The translations under genes and the position numbers were made by a program. Below the pieces are notes generated by a model. The model was not told where the DNA came from. It saw only the letters and a list, made by a program, of their open reading frames with translations, and did no database searches. A DNA stretch of 59,535 nt from positions 1 to 59,535 of the forward strand of contig DXAV01000069.1 in the NCBI GenBank assembly GCA_019116805.1, given 5' to 3'. Positions 30,402 through 40,394 of the stretch are shown one piece after another. Within the stretch, counting starts at the first letter, position 1. Each line of letters starts with the position of its first letter. Source of the stretch: Candidatus Bacteroides merdavium. GTDB lineage: Bacteria; Bacteroidota; Bacteroidia; Bacteroidales; Bacteroidaceae.

Positions 30402-32204
30402 TTAATCAATCAGTCTCACCGCTCCCTTGTCTGCCGAGCTCACCAGGCTGGCGTAAGCCTTCAGCGCCTTGGACACCTCGCGGTTGCGGGTGACGGGCGT
30501 CATGGGACGTGCCGCCAGTTCGGCATCGGTCAGCCGGACGTTGATAGTGCGGTTGGGGATGTCTATCTCGATGATGTCGCCGTCCACCAATTTGCCAATG
30601 TTGCCGCCGGCTGCTGCTTCGGGCGAGATGTGGCCGATGCTCAGGCCCGACGTACCGCCACTGAAGCGTCCGTCAGTAATAAGTGCACATTCCTTGCCCA
30701 AGTGACGCGACTTGATATAAGAGGTGGGATAGAGCATCTCCTGCATACCAGGACCGCCCTTCGGACCTTCATGAGTGATGACTACCACGTCGCCGCTCTG
30801 CACCTTGCCGCCCAGGATACCTTCGCAGGCAGCTTCCTGAGAGTCAAAGACTTTGGCAGGGCCAGTGAACTTCCAGATGCTTTCGTCCACACCGGCAGTC
30901 TTTACCACACAGCCATCCTGTGCGATGTTTCCCTTCAGCACGGCCAGACCGCCGTCCTTGCTATAAGCATGCTCCAGGTCGCGTATGCAGCCTTCGGCAC
31001 GGTCGGTGTCGTATTCCTTATAGCTGTTGTCCTGCGAACCCAGTTTCAGGTTGAACTTGCCACCGGGAGCGCTGGCGTATTTCTTCAGTGCCTTCTTGCA
31101 GACGTTGGGGCTGGTGATGCAATACTGGTCAATCTCTTCGGCCAGCGTCATGCCGTCCACGCGCTTCACGCTGGTATCGACAAGGCCACCCTTGGCCAGC
31201 TCGGCCATGATGGCCACGATGCCGCCGGCACGGTTCACGTCCTGTACATGATATTTCTGCGTGTTGGGCGCCACCTTGCAGAGACAAGGCGTCTTGCGCG
31301 ACAGCATGTCGATGTCTTCCATCTTAAAATCAGCTCCCGCCTCATGAGCGACGGCCAGCAGATGGAGCACCGTATTAGTCGAGCCGCCCATGGCAATGTC
31401 CAGCGTCATGGCATTGAGGAAAGCCTCGCGAGTTGCAATACTGCGGGGCAGCACACTCTCGTCACCGTCCTCGTAGTATTTGTAAGCGTTCTCCACAATC
31501 AGCTTGGCGGCGTCCTTGAAGAGCTTCTTGCGGTTCTCGTGCGTAGCCACGATGGTACCATTACCCGGCAGAGCCAAGCCGATGGCCTCGTTCAGGCAGT
31601 TCATGGAGTTGGCGGTGAACATGCCCGAACAGCATCCGCACGTAGGGCAGGCATGCTGCTCGATCTTGGCCACATCGTCGTCGCTTACCGTCGTGTCGGC
31701 CGACTTAATCATGGCATCTATCAGGTCAAGGTGCTGCCCCTTCCATTCGCCCGCCTCCATCGGTCCACCCGAAACGAAGACGGTGGGGATGTTCAGGCGC
31801 ATGGCGGCCATGAGCATACCCGGCGTTATCTTGTCGCAGTTGCTGATGCACACCATGGCGTCGGCCTTGTGGGCGTTGACCATGTACTCCACGCTGTCGG
31901 CAATGATGTCACGCGAAGGCAGGGAGTAGAGCATGCCGTCGTGTCCCATGGCGATGCCGTCGTCGATGGCGATGGTATTGAACTCGGCGGCAAAGCAGCC
32001 CAGCTTTTCAATTTCTTCCTTGACATACTGGCCGATTTCGTGCAGGTGAACGTGTCCGGGTACAAACTGCGTGAACGAGTTGACGATGGCAATAATGGGC
32101 TTTCCCATCTGCTCGCGCTTCATGCCGTTGGCCACCCACAACGCACGTGCCCCGGCCATGCGGCGGCCCTGCGTACTGAACGAACTGCGTAACTGGTGTT
32201 TCAT
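30402..32204 (-). CDS. ilvD: Dihydroxy-acid dehydratase
   Basis: 600 residues from [22 protein letters not shown]; a frame opening at 32291 runs through the attenuator hairpin and is rejected. Family motifs include [11 protein letters not shown] near residue 120 with an iron-sulfur Cys, and [17 protein letters not shown] near 190 with further cluster ligands. The enzyme dehydrates dihydroxy acids to the keto acids of valine and isoleucine and is oxygen-sensitive. First structural gene of the operon; transcription seems controlled by the leader described at 32227-32464. Confidence 0.95.
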   Translation of the reverse strand: MKHQLRSSFSTQGRRMAGARALWVANGMKREQMGKPIIAIVNSFTQFVPGHVHLHEIGQYVKEEIEKLGCFAAEFNTIAIDDGIAMGHDGMLYSLPSRDIIADSVEYMVNAHKADAMVCISNCDKITPGMLMAAMRLNIPTVFVSGGPMEAGEWKGQHLDLIDAMIKSADTTVSDDDVAKIEQHACPTCGCCSGMFTANSMNCLNEAIGLALPGNGTIVATHENRKKLFKDAAKLIVENAYKYYEDGDESVLPRSIATREAFLNAMTLDIAMGGSTNTVLHLLAVAHEAGADFKMEDIDMLSRKTPCLCKVAPNTQKYHVQDVNRAGGIVAIMAELAKGGLVDTSVKRVDGMTLAEEIDQYCITSPNVCKKALKKYASAPGGKFNLKLGSQDNSYKEYDTDRAEGCIRDLEHAYSKDGGLAVLKGNIAQDGCVVKTAGVDESIWKFTGPAKVFDSQEAACEGILGGKVQSGDVVVITHEGPKGGPGMQEMLYPTSYIKSRHLGKECALITDGRFSGGTSGLSIGHISPEAAAGGNIGKLVDGDIIEIDIPNRTINVRLTDAELAARPMTPVTRNREVSKALKAYASLVSSADKGAVRLID

Positions 32205-32226
32205 CTTTGTTGTTCTCCTTTCAATG

Positions 32227-32305
32227 AAAAAGCCCTTCTCATCAGTGAGAAAGGCTTCAATAATTATCTTCCGAGGTATGGATACATACACAAAACCTTT
32301 CTCAC
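32227..32305 (-). promoter_or_regulatory. Transcription attenuator of the ilv operon
   Basis: The terminator arm AAGCCTTTCTCA (32257-32246) pairs with TGAGAAGGGCTT (32241-32230) around a CTGA loop; one pair is U-G. Five T follow (32231-32227). The rival antiterminator arm GTGAGAAAGG (32305-32296) is exactly complementary to CCTTTCTCAC (32254-32245), which includes most of the first terminator arm. The antiterminator arm covers the leader-peptide stop codon, so a ribosome that finishes the leader would hide it and let the terminator form. All parts lie 22 bases or more before the ilvD ATG. Confidence 0.85.
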
Positions 32306-32376
32306 GCTCTTGATTTCAAGACCACGACGCGAATAATATGCAGGACTGCCAGGTTAATGGATGTATGTAGCATCAT
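32302..32376 (-). CDS. ilv leader peptide (attenuation)
   Basis: A 24-codon frame starts with two ATG codons (32376-32371) and stops at TGA 32304-32302. Eleven of its 24 residues are Ile, Leu or Val; the middle reads LHIIRVVVL, with IleIle and ValValVal in near succession. This is the make-up expected of a branched-chain amino acid control peptide. Its stop codon lies in the antiterminator arm. It is far too short to be a normal protein and no other role is apparent. Confidence 0.85.
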   Translation of the reverse strand: MMLHTSINLAVLHIIRVVVLKSRA

Positions 32377-32434
32377 ATCTTTCTTATCTCTTTAAAATTG
32401 GTAATTCAATTATCTTTTGTTGCTAAACGTGATG

Positions 32435-32464
32435 CAAAGGTAAGGGCTTTTTTATAATATCCAA
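32435..32464 (-). promoter_or_regulatory. Promoter of the ilv operon
   Basis: Minus strand TTG (32464-32462), 19 bases, TACCTTTG (32442-32435). Transcription would start near 32428, giving a leader of about 225 bases before ilvD that contains the leader peptide and attenuator. Confidence 0.8.
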
Positions 32465-32682
32465 ACAGTTTGAAGAAAAAAATCATATTTTTCTATATAA
32501 TCGTAAGAAAACAAACGATAAAAGTCTCCTTTTATCATCAAAGCATATGTTTTCCAACCGTTTTCCAGCCGTTTGCCAATCCTTTTTCCGCCCTGCTTAT
32601 CGTGCCCAAATACCGATTTACTGATACAGACAAATCGTCATGCCCTCCCTATCCTACGAGTTTATTTTTAGTTTATCCATAA

Positions 32683-32763
32683 TAAACTGATAGTTTAATA
32701 GCGATAAACTGACAGTTTAAAGCAATTAAACTGAGAGTTTAAAACGACTAAACTGTCAGTTTA
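32683..32763. repeat. Palindromic repeat array B (exact 22-bp period)
   Basis: Four 15-bp units begin at 32683, 32705, 32727 and 32749, each of the form TAAACTGNNAGTTTA, with 7-base spacers that differ (ATAGCGA, AAGCAAT, AAACGAC). A fifth, broken unit starts at 32771. The two central bases vary (AT, AC, AG, TC). The array lies between the ilv promoter and the terminator of the GH2 gene, transcribed towards it. Confidence 0.9.
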
Positions 32764-32785
32764 AAAGGACTAAACCGGACAAAAC

Positions 32786-32820
32786 AAAAAAAGGACCGGC
32801 TCTTAACGTCCGATCCTTTT
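32786..32820 (-). terminator. Terminator of the GH105-GH2 operon
   Basis: AAAAGGACCGG (32789-32799) and CCGATCCTTTT (32810-32820) form an 11-bp stem with one U-G pair when read on the minus strand, followed by seven T. It lies 24 bases past the GH2 stop. Confidence 0.88.
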
Positions 32821-32843
32821 CACCCAACTAAAATTATAACAAA

Positions 32844-34976
32844 TTACCAGCCGGCATGCTCCTTCCTATATTCGTAAGAGTCGGCTTGGCGGACATGGCC
32901 ATTAGTATAGTTCCACACGATTTCGTCGGTGTATTCCTTGCCGCCGGAAGTGATGACGGCCTTGAGCACGTTGCGCCCTTCGGCCAAGGTCACTTTATCG
33001 AAAACGTAGTGAACATCGGTATAGCCCTTGCGAACACCTTCCAGTTCCTGGCCGTTCAGATAGACGCGGGGCGTGCCGAGGTTAGAGTAAACGGTAACGG
33101 AAGTCTCCTTGCGCTCGCGCTCCGTGTTGCGGCGCTGCGTCAGGTAGAGCACAGGTTCCTTGCTCCAGTTGGCCTTGTACCAGTAGAAGGAGTCCTTGCG
33201 CGTTTTGCGGTCGAAGGTAATGAGGCCCTTCATGTTGCGCGCATCCACGCCTCCTCGCTTCCACATGGGCACGGCAAAGTCGAACATATTCCACAGATAG
33301 GATGCCAGGATATAGGGATGCTGGGCAATGATGCTCCACTGATACTCGTGCGTCTTGGTCTGAAAGGTTTCGGGATAAAAGTCGCTGCCCCAGTTCAGGG
33401 CGTCGCCCAGTATCTCCGTCTGATGCTCGATGTTGGCGTCCGCACCATATTCGGTCAGCATCAGCCGCTGCCAGGGATATTCCTTCTCCATCTTCTCGAC
33501 CCAGGGCTTTATGTCCTGTATCTTTTTCTCGTACCAGCCAAAATAGCGGTTAATGCCCTGTATGTCAGTATTTTCGTTGACAGGATGCTCCACATGGCCG
33601 TAGCCGTTGACGGCCACCGTATAGCGGTCAGGGTCCTCGAGCTTGCAGAGGTCGTGAACGGATTGCGTGAGCGCCGCCGTATAACCATGCGGATGATAGA
33701 CTTCGTTATGGATGCCCCACACGTAAATAGAAGGATGGTTAAAGCTCTGACGTATCAGCTCGCGCATCTGCTGGTGGACGTTGTCCCACTCCTGCCCCGT
33801 GACACGGTTCACGAAAGGAATCTCGGCCCAGATGACGAGGCCCAGCGTGTCGCAACGCGAGTAAATATAATCTGATTGCTGGTAATGGGCGAAGCGCACG
33901 GTCGTGGCTCCCACCTCCATAATCTGCGCCAGGTCGAAATCGTGCTCCTTGTTGGTCAGTGCGCTGCCCAGTCCCCACCAGTCCTGATGACGAGTGACAC
34001 CATACATAGGATACTTCTTGCCGTTCAGGAAGAAGCCCTTGCCGGCGATGGCTTCGTACTTGCGCAAGCCCAAAGGCTGTACCACTTCATCAATGACCTG
34101 CTCGTCCTGCTTCAGGCGGGAGACCACCTTATAGAGATAAGGGTCCTCGCGTCCCTGCCACAAATGGGGATTGCTGATCTTGAAATGGGAAACATAACTC
34201 TGCACACCCTGAGGTGTCAGGTCGAAAGACTGGCGATGCGTCTTGACCAGCTTGCCTTCGCGGGTATAGATAGCATTCTCCAGCTCCAAAGGAACCGGCG
34301 CCAGCGTGGCATTGTCCAGCTTCACCTTGACAGACACCTCGGCCGACTTCTTCGACACATTCTTCTGCGTGATATATACACCCGACGAAGCACAGTCGTT
34401 CACCACGATGTTGCAAGGCTCTGTCACTACCAGCCATACGGGGCGATAGATGCCACCATAGACACCAAACAGGCCATGGTTGACCGGTATTACGTCGGGC
34501 CGCGCCGTGTTGTCGGCCTTCACCACGATTTCATTCTTCTCACCATACTTGACTTGTGCGCCGATTTCACAAACAAAAGCCGAATAGGCTCCCTTATGTG
34601 TCCCCACCAGATAGCCGTTGACATAGACCTCGGCACACGAGCCCACACCTTCGAAGCGCAGGAAGACGCGCTTGCCTTCCAGCGACTTGGGGAAGACATG
34701 CTGCTTCCGATAATAGGCCACGCCGGCATAGAAGCTGTTTGTTTTCTTCTGCATATCGTCCGCATTCCAGGTGTGGGGCACGGTCACCTTCTCCCAATCG
34801 GCATTCCATTTAGCCGCCACCTGCATGGCATCCGCCGCAAACGGCCCTTTCTTGAACTCCCATCCGTCATTGAACGACGTTACATCGCGGGCTTCCACTT
34901 TCGTCACAAAGCCCAGCCAGCATGCCAGCCATAGGACTGACAACAACATGTTCTGCTTTATAATATGCGTTTTCAT
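32844..34976 (-). CDS. Secreted GH2 beta-galactosidase or beta-glucuronidase
   Basis: 710 residues with a signal peptide (LLSVLWLACWLGFVTKVEA, about 11-29). The GH2 order is complete: sugar-binding domain with LRFEGVGSCAEVYVNG, Ig-like domain, TIM barrel with acid/base Glu in VWGIHNEVYHP and nucleophile in MLTEYGADA, then a short C-terminal Ig-like domain. The short form and the WNMFDFA motif resemble beta-galactosidases and beta-glucuronidases of utilization loci; the sequence does not settle which. It follows the GH105 gene after 18 bases, so it probably works after removal of the unsaturated uronic acid. Confidence 0.9.
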   Translation of the reverse strand: MKTHIIKQNMLLSVLWLACWLGFVTKVEARDVTSFNDGWEFKKGPFAADAMQVAAKWNADWEKVTVPHTWNADDMQKKTNSFYAGVAYYRKQHVFPKSLEGKRVFLRFEGVGSCAEVYVNGYLVGTHKGAYSAFVCEIGAQVKYGEKNEIVVKADNTARPDVIPVNHGLFGVYGGIYRPVWLVVTEPCNIVVNDCASSGVYITQKNVSKKSAEVSVKVKLDNATLAPVPLELENAIYTREGKLVKTHRQSFDLTPQGVQSYVSHFKISNPHLWQGREDPYLYKVVSRLKQDEQVIDEVVQPLGLRKYEAIAGKGFFLNGKKYPMYGVTRHQDWWGLGSALTNKEHDFDLAQIMEVGATTVRFAHYQQSDYIYSRCDTLGLVIWAEIPFVNRVTGQEWDNVHQQMRELIRQSFNHPSIYVWGIHNEVYHPHGYTAALTQSVHDLCKLEDPDRYTVAVNGYGHVEHPVNENTDIQGINRYFGWYEKKIQDIKPWVEKMEKEYPWQRLMLTEYGADANIEHQTEILGDALNWGSDFYPETFQTKTHEYQWSIIAQHPYILASYLWNMFDFAVPMWKRGGVDARNMKGLITFDRKTRKDSFYWYKANWSKEPVLYLTQRRNTERERKETSVTVYSNLGTPRVYLNGQELEGVRKGYTDVHYVFDKVTLAEGRNVLKAVITSGGKEYTDEIVWNYTNGHVRQADSYEYRKEHAGW

Positions 34977-34994
34977 GGTTTTACTGTTCTTATC

Positions 34995-36116
34995 TTAATT
35001 AGCACTTTCAGCCAAACGACAAATCTGGCATCCGGCCATCAGGAAGGCACCTACACCATATACCTCAGTCATCTCGCGAGTCACCTTACGCGGATCGGCT
35101 CCGATCGGTTGAACATACCCCAACTTACCGTCGGCATCGACTGCATCGACCAAAGCCTTCCATCCTTTCGCAACGACAGGCAAAAATGCGTCTTTGTCGA
35201 GCAATCCCTCGTTGATACCATAGGCCAAAGCATAAACAATAAAACCTGTGGCACTCGTCTCGGGCGAAGGATAAGATTCCGGATCGAGCAAACTGGCATG
35301 CCAATATCCGTCGGGACTCTGCAAGCCGGCAACGCGAGTGGCCAGTGTGACAAACAGGTCTTGGTAGAATTTACGCGAAGGTTCGTCACCAGGAAGCGCC
35401 TGAAGAATTTCGGCCAATCCTCCCAAGACCCAACCGTTACCCCGTCCCCAAAACACCTTTTTACCATTGGCTTCCCGTTTGTCAAAATAACGGCGGTCAC
35501 GGTAGAACATTTGTTCCTCTTTGTCATACAGGTAATCGTAGGTAGCCTTGTATTCTCTATTCAGAAAATTCAAATACTTCTTGTCAATAGTTTGCGCATA
35601 GAGCTTGGCATAAACTGGAGGTGCCATGAACAGCGCATCGCACCACGACCAGCGACTCAACGTTTCCAAGCGGCTGTAATCCAATTCCAATGTCACTTCG
35701 GGCAGGTTGTCCACCACCCAGTTGGCACGTGCCATCACAGGAGCTATCATCTTTATTTCGCCATACTTACGATACAAATCAATAAAGGGCTGACCTACGG
35801 CAATAAAATCCGCATGATACATCCACTTACCCATTTGGAAATGATTTCTTCGCCCAATACGAAGCAACCATTTATAATAAGAGCTGTCGCCATCTTCATT
35901 TTCTGTCAATTCGGCCCAATCCACCATGCCCATGTAAAGTGCGGCATGAGTCCAGTCCAAATCATCATGTTCAGCCTCCTTGTTAGGATTGGCTATTTGC
36001 CAGTCAGCTACCCGTTTCATCCAAGCCTTCACTTCAGTTTTATCGAATTTCGGCTGAGCCACCATCTGTAAAGTTGCCGCCAACCACAACATCGCATACA
36101 AACATATCTTTTTCAT
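34995..36116 (-). CDS. GH105 unsaturated uronyl hydrolase
   Basis: 373 residues with a signal peptide (MKKICLYAMLWLAATLQMVA). The (alpha/alpha)6-barrel pattern of GH105/YteR is visible: HDDLDWTHAALYMGM near residue 45, WSWCDALFMAPP near 160, WGRGNGWVLGGLAEIL near 215 and ETSATGFIVYALAYG near 285. The family removes 4,5-unsaturated uronic acid left by polysaccharide lyases, by hydration of the double bond. GH105 instead of the GH88 usual with PL8 lyases is a notable feature of this locus. First gene of a two-gene operon with the GH2. Confidence 0.88.
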   Translation of the reverse strand: MKKICLYAMLWLAATLQMVAQPKFDKTEVKAWMKRVADWQIANPNKEAEHDDLDWTHAALYMGMVDWAELTENEDGDSSYYKWLLRIGRRNHFQMGKWMYHADFIAVGQPFIDLYRKYGEIKMIAPVMARANWVVDNLPEVTLELDYSRLETLSRWSWCDALFMAPPVYAKLYAQTIDKKYLNFLNREYKATYDYLYDKEEQMFYRDRRYFDKREANGKKVFWGRGNGWVLGGLAEILQALPGDEPSRKFYQDLFVTLATRVAGLQSPDGYWHASLLDPESYPSPETSATGFIVYALAYGINEGLLDKDAFLPVVAKGWKALVDAVDADGKLGYVQPIGADPRKVTREMTEVYGVGAFLMAGCQICRLAESAN

Positions 36117-36256
36117 ATCATCCTATCATATTATTGAATAAAACATACAGAATTAACCGTTTAAATACTCACAAAAAGTTTCTGCAAAAAAAGCCAATTT
36201 CAAGCGCAACGGTTTACTCTATTCGCCATTTGTTTTATTCAAATCGTTTAACGGGC

Positions 36257-39200
36257 TTATTTTCTATGTTTTGTTGCAAATGAAGTGGGGGTCTCACCAA
36301 AAAACTTCTTGAATGAATTGGTAAAATAAGCCTGACTTTCAATACCTATCTGCATCATAATCTCACGCATCGTCAGATTTTCTTCGATTATCAGCCGGGC
36401 CGCCTTACGTAAACGACAGTTCAATACAAATTCCACAACCGACTTACCAGTCAAACTTTTCACCTTGGAATACAACTTACTCCTACTCATTCCCAATTCC
36501 TCCGCAATCTGATTAACGTCCATCTGCGGCTGGTCCATATTGTTCTCTACAAACTCGATGAACTGTTTCAAAAACTTATTGTCTTGTTCGTTAGTAACCA
36601 ATTCGCTGCTATCCGCATAATAATTCTTAGCATAATGTTCCTTCAACTGCTGACGATTACGGAATATATTCAACAGCGACAATTTTAAATAAGTTAAATC
36701 AATCGGTTTCTCAAAATAGAGATCCGCTCCCGAGTCCACTCCTTCGATCTTACTTTCCAAACTCGTTTTAGCTGTAAGCAGAACAACTGGAATATGCGAA
36801 GAATTCAGATCCTTCTTAATATCATTACATAAAGAGACACCATCCTTGTTAGGCATCATGATATCGCTGATGACCAAATCAAAGTCCGTTTCTTCCATCC
36901 GTTTCAAGGCGTCCAATCCGTCCACAGCCTGAACTACCATAAATTCATCGGCTAAGGCTTCGGCAATCAACGCACGCAAGTCTGCATTGTCTTCCACCAA
37001 CAAGATTTTTTTCTTATTCTCGTTCTGTAATCGTTCCTCTACATGCTCTATGCTTTCTGCCACTTCTTCCCGAATATCTGAAACAGAAGGCTCCGCCTCT
37101 TCCACCGTTTTTTTCTTAAAATCAGCTTCACAGAACACTCCGGTATCCAAAGGCAAACGAACTACCATATCCGTACCTTTCTCTCGTTCGCTGTAGATTG
37201 TCACTTCACCTTTCTGTAACAAAACAAGACTTTTCACCAATGCCAGGCCAATACCTGTCCCCAGATGAGCATCGGTATTAACAGTGTTTACCTTATAGAA
37301 ACGTTCAAACACACTACTGATAGAATCTCCAGAAATGCCAACCCCAGTATCACTCACCACCAAACAGAAAGCCTTCTCAATACAGTCCCCGACTGTAAAA
37401 CTATTCTTGTAGGGAGACACAAAAGGCTCACCCACATTCAAGGTTTTCAAACGAATTTCCCCCTTATCTCGCGTATATTTGAAAGAGTTGTTCAGCAAAT
37501 TCATGACAATCTTTTCTACAACATTCTTATCCGCATAAATTGTATCTGGCAAACTCTTGTCACACTCAATGCGGAAATCAATATTCCGCTGTTTGGCATA
37601 ATCCTCAAAGTCATTGCCAATATCTGTCACCATACGGTTGATATTCAACGGTTCCAGTTCCAGTTTCATCATTCCGTTCTCAACCGTCCGAAAATCCATC
37701 AGTTCATTCACCAAGTTCAACAATCGTTGCACATTACCATTCAGTATCCGATAATAATATTCCTTCAGCCCCTCTCGTCTCAATTTGTCCAATGCTGCCA
37801 AAATCAACGACAGTGGTGTTCGAAAATCATGCGAAATATTGGTAAAGAAACGCAATTGTGCCTGATGTATCTGCTCTTTCTTATCACGTTCCACGCTTTC
37901 TTGATAGAGCAACATCTTGAGTCTCTTTTTCTCGGAAAAATGCCGATAGATAGCATAAATTCCTCCCACCAAAATCAACAAGTAAAACAAATAAGCAGGC
38001 CAACTGAACCAAGGTGCAGTCTTTCGTACAACTTTAATGACAGTAGGCTGTTCACTCCATACACCATCACTGTTAGCTGCATAAACCTCAAAATAGTAAG
38101 TTCCAGCAGGCACCTTCGAATACATAGCCGTACGGTTTTGGGCGTTGACCGTTATCCAAGTATCGTTATACCCACGCAAACGATACTTGAAACGATTCTT
38201 TTCCGGAACATGATAACTATCCGAAGAGAACTGAAAACCAAAGTTCATCTGGTCATAATTCAGTACGACCTCACGAACCGAGTCATTAAGTCTATATTCA
38301 GGATGTACAGACTCGTGATCAATGAAGAAATCTGAAATTACCGCCTTCGGTTTATAATTATTATAAGAAATCTTTCGAGGATCTACAGCCGTAAAACCAT
38401 TCGTACCGCCAAAATACAATGTTCCATCTCCCCCCTTCATAGAAGCCAATGGATAATACACCTGCCCTTGTGTGTTTTCCCCTTTATCAAACCTAGACAA
38501 ATGATTTTGCACGATGTCATAACAATAAAGGCCATCGTCCGTACCCATCCACACATTCCCCGCATCATAACATAATGTATAAATAGAATAGATCTTTTGT
38601 TGCAGTACATCCTTCATAGGTATAAACTGCAACGTATTTGTATCAAATTTTACAAGACCGTTACCAATAGTACCAATCCAGATATTTCCGGAATCGTCTA
38701 GACAAAACGTAAACAAACCCAAATAAGTCGAATCGTTAGGTAACATTTTTTCCACTTTATGCGTATGGACATCCATGCAATACAATGCTTCATTACTGAT
38801 AGCCCATAAATTATTTTCACCCTGACGCTGAATATCAAACAGATAATTATTATTGTCGTCCAACTCATAATGGACAAAAGAACGAGTCTGAAAAGAAAAA
38901 TAAGAGACGACAGGCTGAGGATACTGATAAGCCACCCACAATCCAGAATCTGCCTCCAGCACTGTTTTTCTCATATCATTCACTAGCAACGAATGTTCGT
39001 CATCCTTGTCATGACGATAACGGGTCATGCTCCCACGCCTCGTATCATATACATCCAGCCCCTCTCTGAAAGTGGAAATCCAAAGCCTCCGTTCATTATC
39101 CAACACTAAAGACTTCACATTATTCAAAGCCACCTCCTTCTTGTCTATAAAAGGAGTGACTTTTCCTGTTGATACCTCCATCCGATTGAGTCCTCCTCCT

Positions 39201-40273
39201 TCTGTACCGATCCAAAGAGTGTTACCATCCTCTGCAAAAGCACTTACCGGCGCATAGTTTAGCCCACCGAATTCAGGAATCCATGTTTTAAAGGCATTAC
39301 TCTCATTGACATTCACACAACACAATTTGCCCGAATACATTCCGATCCATACATTTGACTGTTTGTCACCATAGATTTCCCAAACCGAATTGTCCGGCAA
39401 ACTGAATAAATCGGAGCGGGAATGTTTGTAATGAGAGACTTGTCCATTCACTGTATTGAGAATATAAATCCCATCTATCGTTCCCATCCACACCTGCCCA
39501 TCAGCGTCCACATAGAAAGCACGCAAAGAAGAACCGTCATACTCTGAAGTAAGTTTAAAATGTTTTTTCACCCGAAAAGTGCTCAAATCGATTTGATATA
39601 ATCCATCTTTATCCACAAAAGCCCACAGACTTCCTTTACAAGCCTGAGCAAAGCGTATATAGCCTTGCGTATCCGGCAATACATAACAAAGTTCAAACCG
39701 ACTATCCGCATTATTAAAACGATAAATCCGCTGATGGACAAAGGTGTATAAATCCTGACGGTAAGTACAAAAAGCCGCATTAACGTAGTCCGGCCTCTGA
39801 CCATCATACAAAGGAGCAGATAACTTACCGGATTTTTCATCCAACAAATACCACAGACTCTGCAATCGTACCCACAAACGATCCGCATTGTCCACCTCAA
39901 CGACAGAAACCGAATCGTATATCCGTTCAAAACTATCCGTTACCGTTTCATAGCGATAAACTCCGTTGTTGGTATTCACATACAAGCAACCAGACGAGTC
40001 AGATGCCATATTCTTAAAAATCCATCTTTTAGTTGGCTCCAGATTTGCAAAATATGGATAATATTTTTTATAGTGATAGCCATCAAAACGATAAAGTTCA
40101 TAATCCATCATTACCCAGATAAAGCCGGTCTGATCCTGCTCTATTTCTTTTACACCATCATAATAAAAACCACCTTCAGGAGACATCGTTCTGAACCGGT
40201 AGTTAACATTTGTAGAAAAAGAATCCAAGGTACAGACCAACAAACTAAGGAATAAAAGAATTTTTGCTTTCAT
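36257..40273 (-). CDS. Hybrid two-component system sensor/regulator (HTCS)
   Basis: 1338 residues. After a signal peptide comes a sensor of repeated beta-propeller blades (IWIGTEGGGLNR-type repeats) and a Y_Y_Y domain, together about residues 25-745. A transmembrane segment (PAYLFYLLILVGGIYAIY) follows near 760. Then HisKA with ISHDFRTPLS, ATPase with DTGVGISG and GTGIGLALV, a receiver domain with phospho-acceptor Asp in LVISDIMMPNKDG, and a C-terminal AraC-type DNA-binding domain. Such proteins sense an oligosaccharide in the periplasm and switch on the neighbouring locus. It separates the PL8-sulfatase operon from GH105-GH2. Confidence 0.95.
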   Translation of the reverse strand: MKAKILLFLSLLVCTLDSFSTNVNYRFRTMSPEGGFYYDGVKEIEQDQTGFIWVMMDYELYRFDGYHYKKYYPYFANLEPTKRWIFKNMASDSSGCLYVNTNNGVYRYETVTDSFERIYDSVSVVEVDNADRLWVRLQSLWYLLDEKSGKLSAPLYDGQRPDYVNAAFCTYRQDLYTFVHQRIYRFNNADSRFELCYVLPDTQGYIRFAQACKGSLWAFVDKDGLYQIDLSTFRVKKHFKLTSEYDGSSLRAFYVDADGQVWMGTIDGIYILNTVNGQVSHYKHSRSDLFSLPDNSVWEIYGDKQSNVWIGMYSGKLCCVNVNESNAFKTWIPEFGGLNYAPVSAFAEDGNTLWIGTEGGGLNRMEVSTGKVTPFIDKKEVALNNVKSLVLDNERRLWISTFREGLDVYDTRRGSMTRYRHDKDDEHSLLVNDMRKTVLEADSGLWVAYQYPQPVVSYFSFQTRSFVHYELDDNNNYLFDIQRQGENNLWAISNEALYCMDVHTHKVEKMLPNDSTYLGLFTFCLDDSGNIWIGTIGNGLVKFDTNTLQFIPMKDVLQQKIYSIYTLCYDAGNVWMGTDDGLYCYDIVQNHLSRFDKGENTQGQVYYPLASMKGGDGTLYFGGTNGFTAVDPRKISYNNYKPKAVISDFFIDHESVHPEYRLNDSVREVVLNYDQMNFGFQFSSDSYHVPEKNRFKYRLRGYNDTWITVNAQNRTAMYSKVPAGTYYFEVYAANSDGVWSEQPTVIKVVRKTAPWFSWPAYLFYLLILVGGIYAIYRHFSEKKRLKMLLYQESVERDKKEQIHQAQLRFFTNISHDFRTPLSLILAALDKLRREGLKEYYYRILNGNVQRLLNLVNELMDFRTVENGMMKLELEPLNINRMVTDIGNDFEDYAKQRNIDFRIECDKSLPDTIYADKNVVEKIVMNLLNNSFKYTRDKGEIRLKTLNVGEPFVSPYKNSFTVGDCIEKAFCLVVSDTGVGISGDSISSVFERFYKVNTVNTDAHLGTGIGLALVKSLVLLQKGEVTIYSEREKGTDMVVRLPLDTGVFCEADFKKKTVEEAEPSVSDIREEVAESIEHVEERLQNENKKKILLVEDNADLRALIAEALADEFMVVQAVDGLDALKRMEETDFDLVISDIMMPNKDGVSLCNDIKKDLNSSHIPVVLLTAKTSLESKIEGVDSGADLYFEKPIDLTYLKLSLLNIFRNRQQLKEHYAKNYYADSSELVTNEQDNKFLKQFIEFVENNMDQPQMDVNQIAEELGMSRSKLYSKVKSLTGKSVVEFVLNCRLRKAARLIIEENLTMREIMMQIGIESQAYFTNSFKKFFGETPTSFATKHRK

Positions 40274-40330
40274 AAAAATATCACCATTACTATAAATCCA
40301 TATGTAATCTCACTCTATCCTAATATAAGG

Positions 40331-40372
40331 AAGCCGTACAAAAACGACATCTCCACCATTCTTGTACAGCTT
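40331..40372 (-). terminator. Hairpin after the PL8-sulfatase operon
   Basis: AAGCCGTACAA (40331-40341) pairs with TTGTACAGCTT (40362-40372), with one wobble or mismatch. The T-rich tail on the minus strand is short. It lies 22 bases past the sulfatase stop and 58 bases before the HTCS gene. Confidence 0.55.
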
Positions 40373-40394
40373 CCATCTTTCTGACTTTAATCCG

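Noticed and set aside
30327..32192. Open frame of 621 codons on the plus strand
   Set aside because: Antisense to ilvD, which has all family motifs; the His/Val/Gly-rich product has no recognisable fold.
32205..32291. Longer ilvD start at 32291
   Set aside because: The added codons run through the attenuator hairpin; the conserved protein begins at 32204.
32683..32763. CRISPR array
   Set aside because: Repeats of 15 bp and spacers of 7 bp are far too short, the repeats vary, and no cas genes are present; the other arrays differ in core sequence.
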